Shown: positions 40,828 to 50,966, counted from the first letter of the stretch. The stretch: DNA of 64,000 nucleotides from Nocardia wallacei (GCF_014466955.1 NZ_AP023396.1:6448001-6512000); one strand, 5' to 3'. Notes: generated by a model from the sequence alone, not told the origin. Numbers and translations are program-made.

Positions 40828-42696
40828 TCAGTCGTCGCTCGCGTCCGGGAACGCCTGCTGGCGGTAGCCGCCGCGCAGCGTTCCCGCCAGGTAGGCCGTC
40901 TTGCAGGCCCGGCGGGCGATCTTGCCGCTGGAGGTGCGCGGAATGGATCCCGCGGGCACCAGCAGCAGATCCCGCACCGTGACCCCGTGCCGCTTGGCGA
41001 TGGCGCCGCGGACGGTCTCGGCGATCGGCTCGGGATCGAGTTTGGCGGCGCCACTGCCCCTTTCGGCGACGATCACCAAATGCTCGGTGCCGGAGCTCCC
41101 TTCGAGCACCGTGCCCGGTACCTCGTCGGCGCCCACCGAGAATGCCGCCACGAACCCGGGCCGCAGCGCGCCCGACGACTCCTGCGCCGACATCTCCAGA
41201 TCCTGCGGGTAGTGATTGCGGCCGTCGACGATCACCAGATCCTTCACCCGGCCGGTGATGTACAGCTCGTCGTCGTGATAGACACCGAAATCACCGGTGC
41301 GCATCCACTTCGCGTCCGGCGCGGTGCCTTCGGCGTGGCTGCGGGGCTGCCGGTCGGTAAGCCGGTTGCCGAAGGTGGCCTCGGTCTCCTCGGGCCGTCC
41401 CCAGTATCCGATGCCCATGTTCTCGCCGTGCAGCCAGATCTCGCCGACCTCGCCGTCGGGCCGCTCGGCGCCCGTCTCCGGATCCACGATGACCGCCCAC
41501 TGCGAGCGCGCCACGTGGCCGCAGGACACCTGCGCCACAGCGTCTTCCGCGTCCGGGTCCACCTCGACCATGCGCCCCGCGTTGAGTTCACCACGGTCGA
41601 CGTAGACTACCTTGGCCTGGTCGTCGCGCTTGGTCGCCGAGACGAACAGCGTCGCCTCCGCCATCCCGTAGCACGGTTTGATCGCCGTCTTCGGCAGTCC
41701 GTAGGGCGCGAACGCGTCGTTGAACTTCTGCATCGAGGACACCGAGACCGGTTCGCTGCCGTTGATCAGCCCGATCACGTTCGACAGGTCCAGGTCCTCC
41801 CCGGCCTTCGGCAGCCCGCGCACCGCGGCGTGCTCGAACGCGAAATTCGGTGCGGCGGCATAGGTTCCGGCACCGTCGGAGTGCGCGGCCAGTTCCTTGA
41901 TCCACCGGTAGGGCCGGCGCACGAACGCGCTCGGTGACATGATGGTGATGAACTTGCCGCCGATGGCCGGCAGGATCACGCACAGCAGCCCCATGTCGTG
42001 GAACAGCGGCAGCCAGGTGACGCCGCGCGTGCCTTCCTCGATACCCAGCGCGTCGATCATCTGCAGCAGATTCGTGCCGACCGCGCGGTGGGTGATCTCC
42101 ACCCCGGCCGGTGTCCGGGTGGACCCCGAGGTGTACTGCAGGTAGGCCACGCTGTCGATATTGATCTCGGGCTCGGACCAGCTCGCGCCGACGCTGTCGG
42201 GGATCGCGTCCACGGCGATGATGCGGGGGCGCTGCGCGGGTGGCAGCGCGCGGAAGAACTCCCGCACCCCGGCCGCCGCCGAACTGGCCGTCAGGATGGC
42301 CGTCGGCTCACAGTCACCGAGGACCGCGTGCAGGCGGTCGGTGTGGCCGGGCTCGTCCGGATCGAACAGCGGCACAGCGATATTGCCCGCGTACACGGCG
42401 GCGAACATGCCGACCACGTAGTCCAGGCCCTGGGGCGCCAGGATCGCCACCCGGTCACGCGGGCGCGTCACCTGTTGCAGCCGCGCGGCCACCGCTCGCA
42501 ATCGCACGCCGAACTGCCGCCAGGTGAGTTCGTGATACTCACCGTCGCGCTCGCGTGAATAGTCGATGTAGCGGTAGGCCAGCTCGTCCCCGTTCGCCGC
42601 GCTGTGCTTGTCGACGAAATCGATCAGGGTCGCGTCGCCCAGGATCTTGATGTTGCCTTGCTCGTCCAGATAGTCATCGAAGGTCTCGCCGATCAT
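40828..42696 (-). CDS. Long-chain fatty-acyl-AMP ligase, FadD32-like FAAL
   Basis: 622 aa, about the length of mycobacterial FadD32 (activates the meromycolate for Pks13). It has the FAAL pattern seen there: [77 protein letters not shown] and [14 protein letters not shown], which lack the CoA-ligase shape. It makes acyl-AMP and hands the acyl group to an acyl carrier domain. No Pks13, AccD4 or antigen-85 gene is adjacent, so it may serve another lipid pathway. It lies 104 bases from the KAS gene on the same strand. Confidence 0.9.
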   Translation of the reverse strand: MIGETFDDYLDEQGNIKILGDATLIDFVDKHSAANGDELAYRYIDYSRERDGEYHELTWRQFGVRLRAVAARLQQVTRPRDRVAILAPQGLDYVVGMFAAVYAGNIAVPLFDPDEPGHTDRLHAVLGDCEPTAILTASSAAAGVREFFRALPPAQRPRIIAVDAIPDSVGASWSEPEINIDSVAYLQYTSGSTRTPAGVEITHRAVGTNLLQMIDALGIEEGTRGVTWLPLFHDMGLLCVILPAIGGKFITIMSPSAFVRRPYRWIKELAAHSDGAGTYAAAPNFAFEHAAVRGLPKAGEDLDLSNVIGLINGSEPVSVSSMQKFNDAFAPYGLPKTAIKPCYGMAEATLFVSATKRDDQAKVVYVDRGELNAGRMVEVDPDAEDAVAQVSCGHVARSQWAVIVDPETGAERPDGEVGEIWLHGENMGIGYWGRPEETEATFGNRLTDRQPRSHAEGTAPDAKWMRTGDFGVYHDDELYITGRVKDLVIVDGRNHYPQDLEMSAQESSGALRPGFVAAFSVGADEVPGTVLEGSSGTEHLVIVAERGSGAAKLDPEPIAETVRGAIAKRHGVTVRDLLLVPAGSIPRTSSGKIARRACKTAYLAGTLRGGYRQQAFPDASDD

Positions 42697-42799
42697 TCCC
42701 TATCCTTTTTCACGCACGTACCCGAGGTCGTGCGATGACCGAACACACAGATCGACACCGAAGCACGCGCAGATTAGCAGGCGCCTCGACCGGGCCCGC

Positions 42800-44041
42800 T
42801 CAGTATCGGCCGAACGCCAGGGACACGTTGTGCCCGCCGAATCCGAACGAGTTCTTCACCGCGTAGTCGATGCGGCCCGACCGCGCCTGCCCGGTCACGA
42901 CGTCGAGATCGATCTCCGGATCGAGCTTGTCCAGATTGAGGGTGGGCGGGACGACGCCGTCGCGGATCGACAGCACGGTGAGCACCGCCTCGAGCGCCCC
43001 GACCGCGCCGATGGAGTGGCCGAGGGCGGATTTCGGCGCGTAGACCGAGGCGTGGTTGCCGATGGACGCGTTGATCGCCTTCGCCTCGGCGGTGTCGCCG
43101 ATCGGGGTGGCGGTCGCATGCGCATTCACATGTGTCACATCGGTTTTCGACAGTCCCGCGGTTTCCAGTGCGCGGGTGATGGCCCGCGCCGCGCCCTTGC
43201 CCTCCAGATCGGGCGCCACCAGATGGAACGCGTCGGAAGTGATCCCGGCGCCCATCAGGCGGGCGTGGATGGTGGCGCCGCGGGCCCTGGCGTGCTCCTC
43301 GGTCTCGATCACCATCATCGCGCCCGCCTCACCGAAGACGAAGCCGTCGCGGTCGACGTCGAACGGGCGCGAGGCGCGCTTGGGTTCCTCGTTGCGCGTG
43401 CTCATCGCCCGCATCATGGTGAACGCCGCGATCGGCAGCGCCTGGATGGAGCCCTCGACGCCGCCGGTGACCACCATGTCGGCATCGCCCATCACGATCA
43501 TCCGCCAGGCGTTCGCGATCGCCTCCGATCCGGACGAACACGCCGAGACCGGTGTCGTGATACCCGCTTTCGCCCCCAGCTCCACCCCGACCACCGCGGC
43601 CGCGCCGTTGGGCATGATCATCTGGATGGCCAGCGGCGTCACCCGCCGATATCCGGCGTTGTGCATCTTCTTCTTGACGTCGACCAGCATCTCCGCGCCG
43701 CCCAGCCCGGTGCCGATCGCCACCCCGAGCCGTTCCCGGTCGACCTCCGGGCTACCGGCGTTGCGCCAGGCCTCGCGGCCGAGCACCAGCGCCATCTGCT
43801 CGACGTAGGACAGCCTGCGGGTCTCCTCGCGGGTGAGACCCTGCTCCGGCTTGACCTTCAGATGCCCGCCGATGCGCACCGGCAACTCGAACTGCTCGAT
43901 GAACTCGTCCTCGAGGACGTCGATCCCGCTCTCACCGTGGAGTAGTCCTTTCCACGTCGAATCGACGTCGCCGGCGATCGAGGTGGTCGCCGCGAGACTG
44001 GTGACGACGACGTCGGGGTACCTGCGACTGGAACTCGTCAT
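42800..44041 (-). CDS. Beta-ketoacyl-ACP synthase, KasA/KasB (FabF) type
   Basis: 413 aa condensing enzyme. Cys168 in [12 protein letters not shown], His308 in VNAHATATP and His342 in [10 protein letters not shown] form the Cys-His-His triad. The sequence is closest in look to mycobacterial KasA/KasB, which elongate acyl-AcpM in mycolic acid synthesis. An acyl-ACP substrate is expected. ATG 44041 was taken because the frame above carries an 18-bp tandem repeat and has no nearby ATG. It diverges from the acyl-ACP desaturase. Confidence 0.9.
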   Translation of the reverse strand: MTSSSRRYPDVVVTSLAATTSIAGDVDSTWKGLLHGESGIDVLEDEFIEQFELPVRIGGHLKVKPEQGLTREETRRLSYVEQMALVLGREAWRNAGSPEVDRERLGVAIGTGLGGAEMLVDVKKKMHNAGYRRVTPLAIQMIMPNGAAAVVGVELGAKAGITTPVSACSSGSEAIANAWRMIVMGDADMVVTGGVEGSIQALPIAAFTMMRAMSTRNEEPKRASRPFDVDRDGFVFGEAGAMMVIETEEHARARGATIHARLMGAGITSDAFHLVAPDLEGKGAARAITRALETAGLSKTDVTHVNAHATATPIGDTAEAKAINASIGNHASVYAPKSALGHSIGAVGALEAVLTVLSIRDGVVPPTLNLDKLDPEIDLDVVTGQARSGRIDYAVKNSFGFGGHNVSLAFGRY

Positions 44042-44060
44042 TCTCGGCTCACTTTCGGTG

Positions 44061-44143
44061 GCAACACTGCGGTGCTGGGCAACACTGTGGTTCTGAGCAA
44101 CACTGTGGTTCTGAGCAACACGCGGTTCTGGGCAACACTGCGG
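44061..44143. repeat. 18-bp tandem repeat in the KAS leader
   Basis: Four full or near-full copies plus one partial of the unit GCAACACTGTGGTTCTGA: 44061-44078, 44079-44096, 44097-44114, 44115-44131 (17 bp) and 44132-44143. The middle two are identical. They lie 20 to 100 bp upstream of the KAS start, and 18 is a multiple of 3, so they would encode VAQNHS repeats if the frame were translated, but no ATG/GTG start serves that frame nearby. Confidence 0.8.
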
Positions 44144-44314
44144 CGAACACAAGCGGGAGTGACACCTGCCTCGAGCCCCCTGCCGAGGCGGGTCTAGATT
44201 ATCGAGGCGAAGCCGACCGGCTCGGCCGCTGAACGCGCAGCAATCCGGTCGCAATTGCACTGTACCGGTTTCCATCCGCAACGTCTCACCCGCACAGCGA
44301 GGAAGGGCATCACC

Positions 44315-45313
44315 GTGGCGAGGAATCTGACGCAGCTCGAACTGCTCCTCGAACTCGAACCGGTCGCCGAGCAGAACGTCGATCGGCATCTGTCGATGGC
44401 CAAGGACTGGCACCCACACGACTACATACCGTGGGACGAGGGCCGCAATTTCGCCGCGATGGGCGGGCTCGATTGGGAGCCGGGGCAATCACGGCTGAGC
44501 GAGGTCGCGCGCGCGGCCATGATCACCAATCTGCTCACTGAGGACAATCTGCCCTCCTACCACCGCGAGATCTCCGAGAACTTCTCCCAGGACGGCGCCT
44601 GGGGCACCTGGGTCGGCCGCTGGACCGCCGAGGAGAATCGTCACGGCATCGTGATCCGCGACTACCTCGTGGTCACCCGCGGCGTGGATCCGGTGAAGCT
44701 GGAACAGGCCCGGATGGCCCATATGACGCACGGCTACAACGCCATGAAGCTGCTCCAGGAAAGCGGCCGGGTCACCACCGAAATGCTCGCCGGCACCGGC
44801 TTCCTGCACTCGGTGGCGTACGTGACCTTCCAGGAACTGGCCACCCGCGTCTCGCACCGCAATACCGGCCGGGTGTGCGACGATCCCGTGGCCGACCGCA
44901 TGTTGCAGCGCATCGCCGCCGACGAGAACCTGCACATGATCTTCTACCGCAATATGTGCGGCGCCGCCCTGGATCTGACGCCGGATCAAGCCCTCGAGGC
45001 GATCAACGACATCGTGCAGAACTTCCAGATGCCCGGCGCCGGCATGCCCGATTGGCGGCGCAACGGCGTGCTGATGGCCAAGCACGGCATCTACGATCTG
45101 CGCCAGCATCTGGAGGAAGTGGTGCTGCCGGTGCTGCGCAAGTGGAACGTGTTCGACCGCAATGACTTCACCGCGCGGGGCGACCGGGTGCGCAACGAAC
45201 TCGGCGCGTTCCTCGACCGGCTCCAGCAGGACTGCGTGCGGTTCGAGGAGCAGCGTGACCGGGCGCTGGCGCGGGAGGCCCGCAAGCGGGAACTGGTGAA
45301 CGCCGAGGCGTGA
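44315..45313 (+). CDS. Acyl-ACP desaturase, DesA-like (ferritin-like diiron)
   Basis: 332 aa. Diiron ligands are visible in helices: [10 protein letters not shown] (Glu about 80), [10 protein letters not shown] (ExxH, about 112), the mid VTFQELATR Glu (about 170) and ADENLHM (ExxH, about 215). It inserts a cis double bond into acyl-ACP, in mycobacteria feeding mycolic acids. GTG 44315 has GGAAGGG 8 bases upstream. It is divergent from KasB-like synthase, so desaturation and elongation genes share a control region. Confidence 0.92.
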   Translation: MARNLTQLELLLELEPVAEQNVDRHLSMAKDWHPHDYIPWDEGRNFAAMGGLDWEPGQSRLSEVARAAMITNLLTEDNLPSYHREISENFSQDGAWGTWVGRWTAEENRHGIVIRDYLVVTRGVDPVKLEQARMAHMTHGYNAMKLLQESGRVTTEMLAGTGFLHSVAYVTFQELATRVSHRNTGRVCDDPVADRMLQRIAADENLHMIFYRNMCGAALDLTPDQALEAINDIVQNFQMPGAGMPDWRRNGVLMAKHGIYDLRQHLEEVVLPVLRKWNVFDRNDFTARGDRVRNELGAFLDRLQQDCVRFEEQRDRALAREARKRELVNAEA

Positions 45314-45617
45314 CGGATCGGGCGCGGCCGCAAGCGGACTCACCGCCCTGCGCGCCCGCGCCCCTCCGATTCCGCCCTGCCCGTGGCATTTCCGCCGCTC
45401 GCGGCCCGTTTTTCGAGTCCGGAAGCGCACTTCCGGACGGGCCGCACGACGGTGAATCAGACGCTCGAGTTAGCTGGCGGCGGCCCCCGAATTTCGCCCC
45501 GGCGCCGCCGCTCCGGCGTAAGAGACTGCCTCTCCGAGCATTTCGAATTGGTATCACAGGGAAAAAGCGGCGCAACACACATTGCCAGGAAATAGCCGTT
45601 CGGTGCACACTGTAGGC
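45314..45617. other. Intergenic stretch without a recognisable gene
   Basis: 304 bp between the desaturase and a small gene. An open frame through it codes a Pro/Arg-rich peptide with no family features. The second half (45550-45617) is less GC-rich and probably holds the promoter of the small gene. Confidence 0.4.
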
Positions 45618-45779
45618 ATGACTGCTCTACCCCGCGCTACCCGTGCCACGGATCGCGATTCCGTAGCGCTGATCGGCGCACCCAAGGACACTGTGCACTT
45701 CGAGTTCCGCGTCTCCGATCCGCAGCGCCTGACCAAGGTCCGCGAAGCGCTGGCCCGGATCCACGCCGACCGTCACTGA
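45618..45779 (+). CDS. Small protein, 53 aa, unknown
   Basis: ATG 45618 with GTAGG just upstream. A short VALIGAPKDTVHFEFRVSD beta stretch and a helix QRLTKVREALARIHADRH suggest a folded small domain with typical codon use. I do not recognise the family. It converges on a TetR gene across a terminator. Confidence 0.5.
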   Translation: MTALPRATRATDRDSVALIGAPKDTVHFEFRVSDPQRLTKVREALARIHADRH

Positions 45780-45863
45780 CGGCCGCCCTCGACTCGCACA
45801 GACTCGGTACCCGGCCGGGCATGGCGCCACCGGGTCCCGGTCCACTGCGGCATCGCTTCCCCA

Positions 45864-45900
45864 CCCGGCCCCGGGCTCCATTCGGGCCGGGTTTCGGTTT
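45864..45900. terminator. Candidate hairpin terminator between convergent genes
   Basis: CCCGGCCC (45864-45871) and GGGCCGGG (45884-45891) form a perfect 8-bp stem with a 12-base loop, followed by TTTCGGTTT. It sits between the 53-aa gene and the convergent TetR gene and could end transcription in the rightward direction. Confidence 0.55.
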
Positions 45901-45982
45901 CCCTGGCCGAACCGCCCGGACCGCGCGTCGATTCACTTCTTCCGCAAAGGTTTTCAGATCACCCGCGAGACGGCGGGCGGCA

Positions 45983-46621
45983 TCAACGGCCGGTGACGAT
46001 GGGCGCCAGATAGTTTCGAGCAAAGGCCGACAGCTCCGCGTCGGTGTGCGGGCGCGCCACACCCTCGGGGGCGAGGACCATGGAATGGACGACGCGGCAG
46101 ACGATCTCGGCGCGGGTCATGAGGTCCGGCGGCGGTTCGAGCAGACCGCGCTGAACCGCCGCGTCCAGCGCCGCGGCCGTGGCGGACACGCACATGGCGA
46201 AGGTGGTGGCACCGTCGACGGTGAGTTTCATGACGACGCGTTCCGGCTCGACGGCCAGCATCCGCTCCACGAGCGGATTGGTGCGCCAGCGCGTGACGAC
46301 GGTGACGAAGACGTCGGCGATCAGATCCGAGATGTCGTCGTGTCGCTCGGGAATCTGCGAGATCTCGGTGAGCACCGCGGTGACTTCGCGATTGATGACC
46401 GCCTGGACCAGATCGTCACGCGAGCCCATCCGGCGATAGACCGTCACCCGGTCCACCCCCGCCTGGCGGGCGACATCCTCGATCGTCGTCTTCTTGACAC
46501 CGACCTTCTGGAATTGGCGCAGCGCCGCATCCAGGATCCGAGTCTCACTGTCGTCCACGGCATCAACGCGGCTCAGCGAGGGTTTCGATGCGGTGGCCAC
46601 GGCCTCAACCGTAGCAGGCAC
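45983..46621 (-). CDS. TetR/AcrR-family regulator of the monooxygenase operon
   Basis: 212 aa. The N-terminal helix-turn-helix is at about residues 27-72 (TRILDAALRQFQKVGVKKTTIEDVARQAGVDRVTVYRRMGSRDDL). The ligand domain is divergent. It diverges from the metal-dependent hydrolase of the mymA-like operon, with perfect inverted repeats in the 62-bp gap, so it most likely represses that operon and itself. Confidence 0.92.
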   Translation of the reverse strand: MPATVEAVATASKPSLSRVDAVDDSETRILDAALRQFQKVGVKKTTIEDVARQAGVDRVTVYRRMGSRDDLVQAVINREVTAVLTEISQIPERHDDISDLIADVFVTVVTRWRTNPLVERMLAVEPERVVMKLTVDGATTFAMCVSATAAALDAAVQRGLLEPPPDLMTRAEIVCRVVHSMVLAPEGVARPHTDAELSAFARNYLAPIVTGR

Positions 46622-46631
46622 GACGCCTCGT

Positions 46632-46656
46632 GCAACAAATCAGTCCAATTTGTTGC
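46632..46656. promoter_or_regulatory. TetR operator: GCAACAAAT-N7-ATTTGTTGC
   Basis: Perfect inverted repeat with 9-bp arms (46632-46640 and 46648-46656) in the 62-bp gap between the TetR gene and the operon. A second, weaker repeat GCAACA-N13-TGTTGC lies at 46658-46682 and covers the start of the operon. Size and symmetry fit a TetR dimer site; overlap with the promoters is expected. Confidence 0.75.
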
Positions 46657-46683
46657 CGCAACATTGCAATAGATTTTGTTGCG

Positions 46684-47592
46684 ATGTACGGTCTGGGCAT
46701 GGTTCTACAGGCTGGCGCAGCGGAGCGTCGCTACCGCGACGAAGCACACGCGATCAACGCGCGCGACGTTCACTTCGACTTCGACTCGGTGCCGATGCAT
46801 TACATTCCGGGCGAGGTGCTGGCCACCCACATCGTCAACGTCATGCATCTGGTGCTGCCGGAGGGCGAGCGGGCCATGGCCCAGGCGCTCAGCGAGGCGC
46901 TGCCGCAGATCGAGGACGAGCGGCTGCGCGAGGCGGTGCGCGGGTTCGTCGGCCAGGAGACCATGCACGCGGGCAGTCACGAGGCGGCGCGCGAGCATCT
47001 GCAGTCCATCGGCCTGGACGTCGACTCCTATATCGACAAGATCGGCTGGCTGGTCGACCGGGTGCTGGGCGGCCATGGTCTCACCGGCCGCGCCGAGCAG
47101 GAGTGGTTGAAAGAACGCCTCGGGCTGTTCGCCGGTATGGAGCACTACACGGCGGTGCTCGGCGAATGGCTGCTGAATGCCGAGATTCTCGAGGCCAAGG
47201 GCATGCATCCGGCGATGCTGGACCTGGTCCGCTGGCACGGCGCCGAGGAGGTGGAGCATCGCAGCGTCGTCTACGACGCGTTCATGCACATCGACGGCAG
47301 CTATGCGCGCCGGGCGCGCACCGCCGTCCTGGCCGCCGTGACACTGCTGCCGCTGTTCGTCTTCTCGGCGGGCTACCTGTACCGCAAGGATCCGTCGGCG
47401 GACAAGGGGCGGTTCTGGGGACTGCAATTCCTGAATGCCACCCGGCGCGGCGTCATCCCCAGCTGGACGGTGTTCCTCACCGAACTGCCGCGCTACCTGC
47501 GCCCGGGATTCCATCCCTCCCAGCTGGGTTCGATGGACAAGGCGCTGCGGTATCTGGCGCATTCTCCGGCGGCCCGGGCGGCGAGCCGCTGA
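46684..47592 (+). CDS. Predicted metal-dependent hydrolase, PF10118 family
   Basis: 302 aa (from ATG 46684; ATG 46699 is possible). Metal-ligand-like blocks typical of the family are GQETMHAGSHEA (about residue 98), FAGMEHYTAVLGEW (about 150) and WHGAEEVEHRSVVYDAF (about 190). One hydrophobic helix lies near 225. No strong ribosome site is seen, and a leaderless or operator-overlapping start is possible. First gene of a five-gene operon with a TetR operator; the reductase gene overlaps its stop. Confidence 0.85.
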   Translation: MYGLGMVLQAGAAERRYRDEAHAINARDVHFDFDSVPMHYIPGEVLATHIVNVMHLVLPEGERAMAQALSEALPQIEDERLREAVRGFVGQETMHAGSHEAAREHLQSIGLDVDSYIDKIGWLVDRVLGGHGLTGRAEQEWLKERLGLFAGMEHYTAVLGEWLLNAEILEAKGMHPAMLDLVRWHGAEEVEHRSVVYDAFMHIDGSYARRARTAVLAAVTLLPLFVFSAGYLYRKDPSADKGRFWGLQFLNATRRGVIPSWTVFLTELPRYLRPGFHPSQLGSMDKALRYLAHSPAARAASR

Positions 47593-48632
47593 TGTACACG
47601 GTACTCGCGGCCGAGCCGTCACCGAGCCTGCGAATTCTCGGCGGGGTCATGGACCTCTACAAGCGGGTGTTCGTCAGCGGTCCGGCCGCGCCGCTGCTGT
47701 CCCGGCCGAACCCCTTGCGACGCAGCGGGTTCGACACCGAGCTGGTGGTTTCGGCCGTCGAGCGGCGAGCCACCGATGTGGTGAGCCTGGTGTTGCGGTC
47801 GCCCGACGGGTCGCCCTTGCCGACCTGGCGACCGGGTGCGCACCTCGATGTCTTCCTGCCGTCCGGGCGACAGCGGCAGTATTCGCTGTGCGGTGACCCC
47901 GCCGACCGGTTCCGGTACCGGATCGCGGTGCGACTGATTCCCGGCGGCGGCGGCTCCCGCGAGGTGCACGAGGCGCTGAAAACCGGTGATCGCGTGCGTA
48001 TTCGCGGCCCGCGCAACGCCTTCGCCCTCGTCGACGCGCCGTCGTATCTGTTCATCGCCGGGGGCATCGGCATCACCGCGATCCTGCCGATGGTCAAGGC
48101 CGCGAAGTCGCGCGGGCGGCTGGTGTACACCGGGCGCTCGCGTGCGACCATGCCGTTCCTGGACGAACTGCCGGGCGCGGATGTCCGGCCCGACGACGAA
48201 TGCGGGCCGCCCGATGTGGCCGCGTTGATCGGACTCGCGAAACCCGGTGCGGCCGTATACGTCTGCGGTCCGCCGCCGATGCTCGTCGCAGCGCAGCGGT
48301 GCATGTTCGAGCTCAATCCGACCGGCTCACTGCACACCGAGCGGTTCTCCGCGCCGCCGATCGTCGACGGCAAGGAGTTCGCCGTGCGGCTGGCGCGCAG
48401 CGGGAAGACGATTCACGTCGGGGCCGACGAAACCGCCCTGACCGCGATTCGCCGCGAGCTGCCCGATATCGGATATTCGTGTCGGCAGGGCTACTGCGGC
48501 ACCTGCGAGGTGCGGGTGCTGGGCGGGACCGTCGACCATCGCGATCACATCCTTACCGACCAGGATCGGCGCGACCGCATGCTGGTGTGCGTCTCCCGCG
48601 CCGCCGATGACGAACTGGTGGTCGACCTGTGA
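47592..48632 (+). CDS. Ferredoxin reductase-type oxidoreductase with C-terminal 2Fe-2S domain
   Basis: 346 aa, Pdr/VanB-like layout: FAD-binding barrel with RQYSLCGDP (about residue 98), a NAD domain with GGIGITAILPMV (about 157) and VCGPPPML (about 220), and a C-terminal plant-type ferredoxin domain with CRQGYCGTCEV (about 297) and a final CVS. It passes electrons from NAD(P)H to a partner oxygenase, probably to the PF10118 protein or another enzyme of this operon. ATG overlaps the preceding stop by one base. Confidence 0.92.
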   Translation: MYTVLAAEPSPSLRILGGVMDLYKRVFVSGPAAPLLSRPNPLRRSGFDTELVVSAVERRATDVVSLVLRSPDGSPLPTWRPGAHLDVFLPSGRQRQYSLCGDPADRFRYRIAVRLIPGGGGSREVHEALKTGDRVRIRGPRNAFALVDAPSYLFIAGGIGITAILPMVKAAKSRGRLVYTGRSRATMPFLDELPGADVRPDDECGPPDVAALIGLAKPGAAVYVCGPPPMLVAAQRCMFELNPTGSLHTERFSAPPIVDGKEFAVRLARSGKTIHVGADETALTAIRRELPDIGYSCRQGYCGTCEVRVLGGTVDHRDHILTDQDRRDRMLVCVSRAADDELVVDL

Positions 48633-48663
48633 AGCCCACGACGCCCGGACAGGAGGTGCGCCG

Positions 48664-50121
48664 ATGAGCGCCGAACACACTCATATCGCCGTCGTCGGGG
48701 CCGGATTCGGCGGTATCGGGCTGGCCGTCAAGCTGCGCGAGGCCGGTTTCACCGACTTCGTCGTGCTGGAGCGGGCCGCCGACCTCGGGGGGACCTGGCA
48801 GGCGAACACCTATCCGGGCTGCGCGTGCGACGTGCCCTCACAGCTGTACAGCTACTCGTTCGCGCCCAACCCGGACTGGTCGCGCACCTACGGCAAGCAG
48901 CGGGAGATCCTCGACTACCTTCGCGCGGTCGCGACCGACCACGATGTGTTGCGGCACATGCGTTTCGATACCGAGGTGCTCGACGCGCGCTGGGACGACG
49001 AGCAATCGGTGTGGCGCATCGAGACACCGCGCGGGCGGATGACCGCGGACTTCCTGATCTCGGCCGCCGGGATCTTCGCCGAGGCGAAGTATCCTTCGCT
49101 GCCCGGCCTGGATTCCTTCGCGGGCACGGCTTTCCATTCGCTGCACTGGGATCACGAACACGACCTGACCGGGGAGCGGGTGGCGGTGATCGGAACCGGG
49201 GCCTCCGCGGTGCAGTTCGTGCCCGAGATTCAGCCGCGGGTCGGCAAGCTGCTGGTGTTCCAGCGCTCCGCGCCGTGGATCGTGCCCCGGATGGATCGGG
49301 CGACAATGGCGCTGGAGCGGTCGCTGCTGCGGCGTATCCCGCTGGCGCAGCGGGCGGTTCGGGGCGGCTGGTATGCGGCGATCGAGTCGTTCGGACTGAT
49401 CTCGCTGGTGGACAAGCGTTTCCGGCATCCGTACGAGGCGCTGGGGCGATGGCAGCTGCTGCGGCAGGTGCGTGATGCGGCGTTGCGCCGGAAACTGACT
49501 CCGGACTATGTGATCGGCTGCAAGCGGGCCATCTTCTCCGACGCCTACTTCCCCGCCCTGGACCGGCCCAATGTGGAGGTGATCACCGCGGGTATCGCCG
49601 AGGTGCGGCCGCGGTCGATCGTGCTGCGCGACGGTACCGAGCATCCGGTCGACACCATCATCTTCGGCACCGGGTTCACACCCATCCCCACGGTCTACGA
49701 GCGTTATGTGGGGCGGGAGGGGCTGTCGGTGGCGGAGCTGTATCACAAGCAGCCGCAAAGCTATCTGGGCGTGGCCATCTCGGGTTTCCCGAACTTCTTC
49801 ATGACGCTCGGGCCGTTCGGCGCGGCCGGAAATCAGTCGGCGATCTATATGATCGAGTCGCAGATCGCCTACATCGTCGACGCGTTGCGGACAGTGCGGC
49901 GCACGGGCGCTCGCCGGGTGGAGGTGCGGCCGAACGTGCAGGAGAAATTTCTCGACGAGATGGCCCGGCGCAGCACGAACAGCGTCTGGCTCACCGGCGG
50001 CTGCACGAGCTACTACACCACACCTGACGGGCGCAACGCCGGACTGTATCCCAACTGGAGTTTCGAATACCGCAGTCGTACAGCCAAATTCGACACACGA
50101 TCCTACGAGGTGGCGCAATGA
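48664..50121 (+). CDS. Flavin monooxygenase, Baeyer-Villiger type (MymA-like)
   Basis: 485 aa. The FAD motif VVGAGFGGIGLA is at about residue 10, the BVMO fingerprint FAGTAFHSLHW (FxGxxxHxxxW) near 158 and the NADP motif VIGTGASAVQF near 180. It inserts oxygen next to a ketone or oxidises soft nucleophiles. It resembles MymA of M. tuberculosis, which is needed for cell-envelope lipid integrity. ATG 48664 has AGGAGGTG 7 bases upstream. Next gene overlaps by 4 bases. Confidence 0.92.
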   Translation: MSAEHTHIAVVGAGFGGIGLAVKLREAGFTDFVVLERAADLGGTWQANTYPGCACDVPSQLYSYSFAPNPDWSRTYGKQREILDYLRAVATDHDVLRHMRFDTEVLDARWDDEQSVWRIETPRGRMTADFLISAAGIFAEAKYPSLPGLDSFAGTAFHSLHWDHEHDLTGERVAVIGTGASAVQFVPEIQPRVGKLLVFQRSAPWIVPRMDRATMALERSLLRRIPLAQRAVRGGWYAAIESFGLISLVDKRFRHPYEALGRWQLLRQVRDAALRRKLTPDYVIGCKRAIFSDAYFPALDRPNVEVITAGIAEVRPRSIVLRDGTEHPVDTIIFGTGFTPIPTVYERYVGREGLSVAELYHKQPQSYLGVAISGFPNFFMTLGPFGAAGNQSAIYMIESQIAYIVDALRTVRRTGARRVEVRPNVQEKFLDEMARRSTNSVWLTGGCTSYYTTPDGRNAGLYPNWSFEYRSRTAKFDTRSYEVAQ

Positions 50122-50966
50122 AGGGCCCCAGCTATTCCGTGGCGGGCAAGGTGGTCGCGATCACCGGTGCGGGTCGGGGCATCGGCCGCGAACTCGCGGT
50201 GCTGCTGTATCGCCGTGGCGCGTCGGTCGCGCTCATCGACATCGACAAGGACGGCGCGGCGGCGGTGGCCGACCGGCTGGGGGTCCGCGCGGCGGCCTTC
50301 GCCGCCGATGTCACCGACCGCGACGGTATGCGGGACGTGATCGCGAGGGTCGCAGAGGATTTCGGGCGCTTGGATGTCGTCGTCGCCAATGCGGGGGTGG
50401 TACCCCGGCCCGCGACGCTGCGCACCATGGACGGGCGTGAGTTCGATCGCGTGGTCGACATCAATCTCACGGGAGTGTTCAACACCGTGCGTCCGGCGCT
50501 GGATCATGTGATCGCCGGGCACGGGCACGTCGTGGTGGTATCGTCCTGCGCCGCGTTCGCGCCCGGCATGGCCGGGTCGCCGTACATGATCAGCAAGGCC
50601 GCGGTCGAGCAGCTGGGCCGGGCGCTGCGCGTGGAACTCGCCGCCGTCGGCGCGAGCGCGGGCATCGCGTATTTCGGCATCGTCGACACCGAGATGACCC
50701 ACGGCACCCTCGACCGTGACGACCTCGGCCAGGCCCTCGCCAAGATGCTGCCGTGGCCGCTGAACGCCCGCATCACCGCCGGCCGGGCGGCCGAGGTGAT
50801 CGCCGACGGGATCGAACGCCGCGCGCCCCGCACCGTCGCGCCCGCCGGCTGGGAGGTCTACGCGCTGTTGCGCGGGGCGATCAATGTGGTGCTGGACAAC
50901 CGGCTGGCGAACGATCCGCGGGTGCACGAACTGGTGCGCCGGGTCGAGCAGCGGGTGCGTGGGTGA
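50118..50966 (+). CDS. SDR-family oxidoreductase in the MymA-like operon
   Basis: 282 aa. Cofactor motif ITGAGRGIGRELA at residues 15-27, NAG-type VVANAGVVPRPA at about 91-102, and YMISKAAV catalytic Tyr-Lys at about 156-160. Together with the FMO it could oxidise or reduce the ketone/alcohol pair around the Baeyer-Villiger step. The ATG overlaps the FMO stop (ATGA) and the stop overlaps the synthetase GTG (GTGA). Confidence 0.92.
   Translation: MKGPSYSVAGKVVAITGAGRGIGRELAVLLYRRGASVALIDIDKDGAAAVADRLGVRAAAFAADVTDRDGMRDVIARVAEDFGRLDVVVANAGVVPRPATLRTMDGREFDRVVDINLTGVFNTVRPALDHVIAGHGHVVVVSSCAAFAPGMAGSPYMISKAAVEQLGRALRVELAAVGASAGIAYFGIVDTEMTHGTLDRDDLGQALAKMLPWPLNARITAGRAAEVIADGIERRAPRTVAPAGWEVYALLRGAINVVLDNRLANDPRVHELVRRVEQRVRG

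Noticed and set aside
44042..44488. N-terminal extension of the KAS gene including the VAQNHS repeat
   Set aside because: Family members begin near ATG 44041, and the extension overlaps the divergent desaturase gene.
45310..45615. Open frame of 101 codons after the desaturase
   Set aside because: Biased to Pro/Arg/Ala and without domain; looks like untranslated intergenic DNA.
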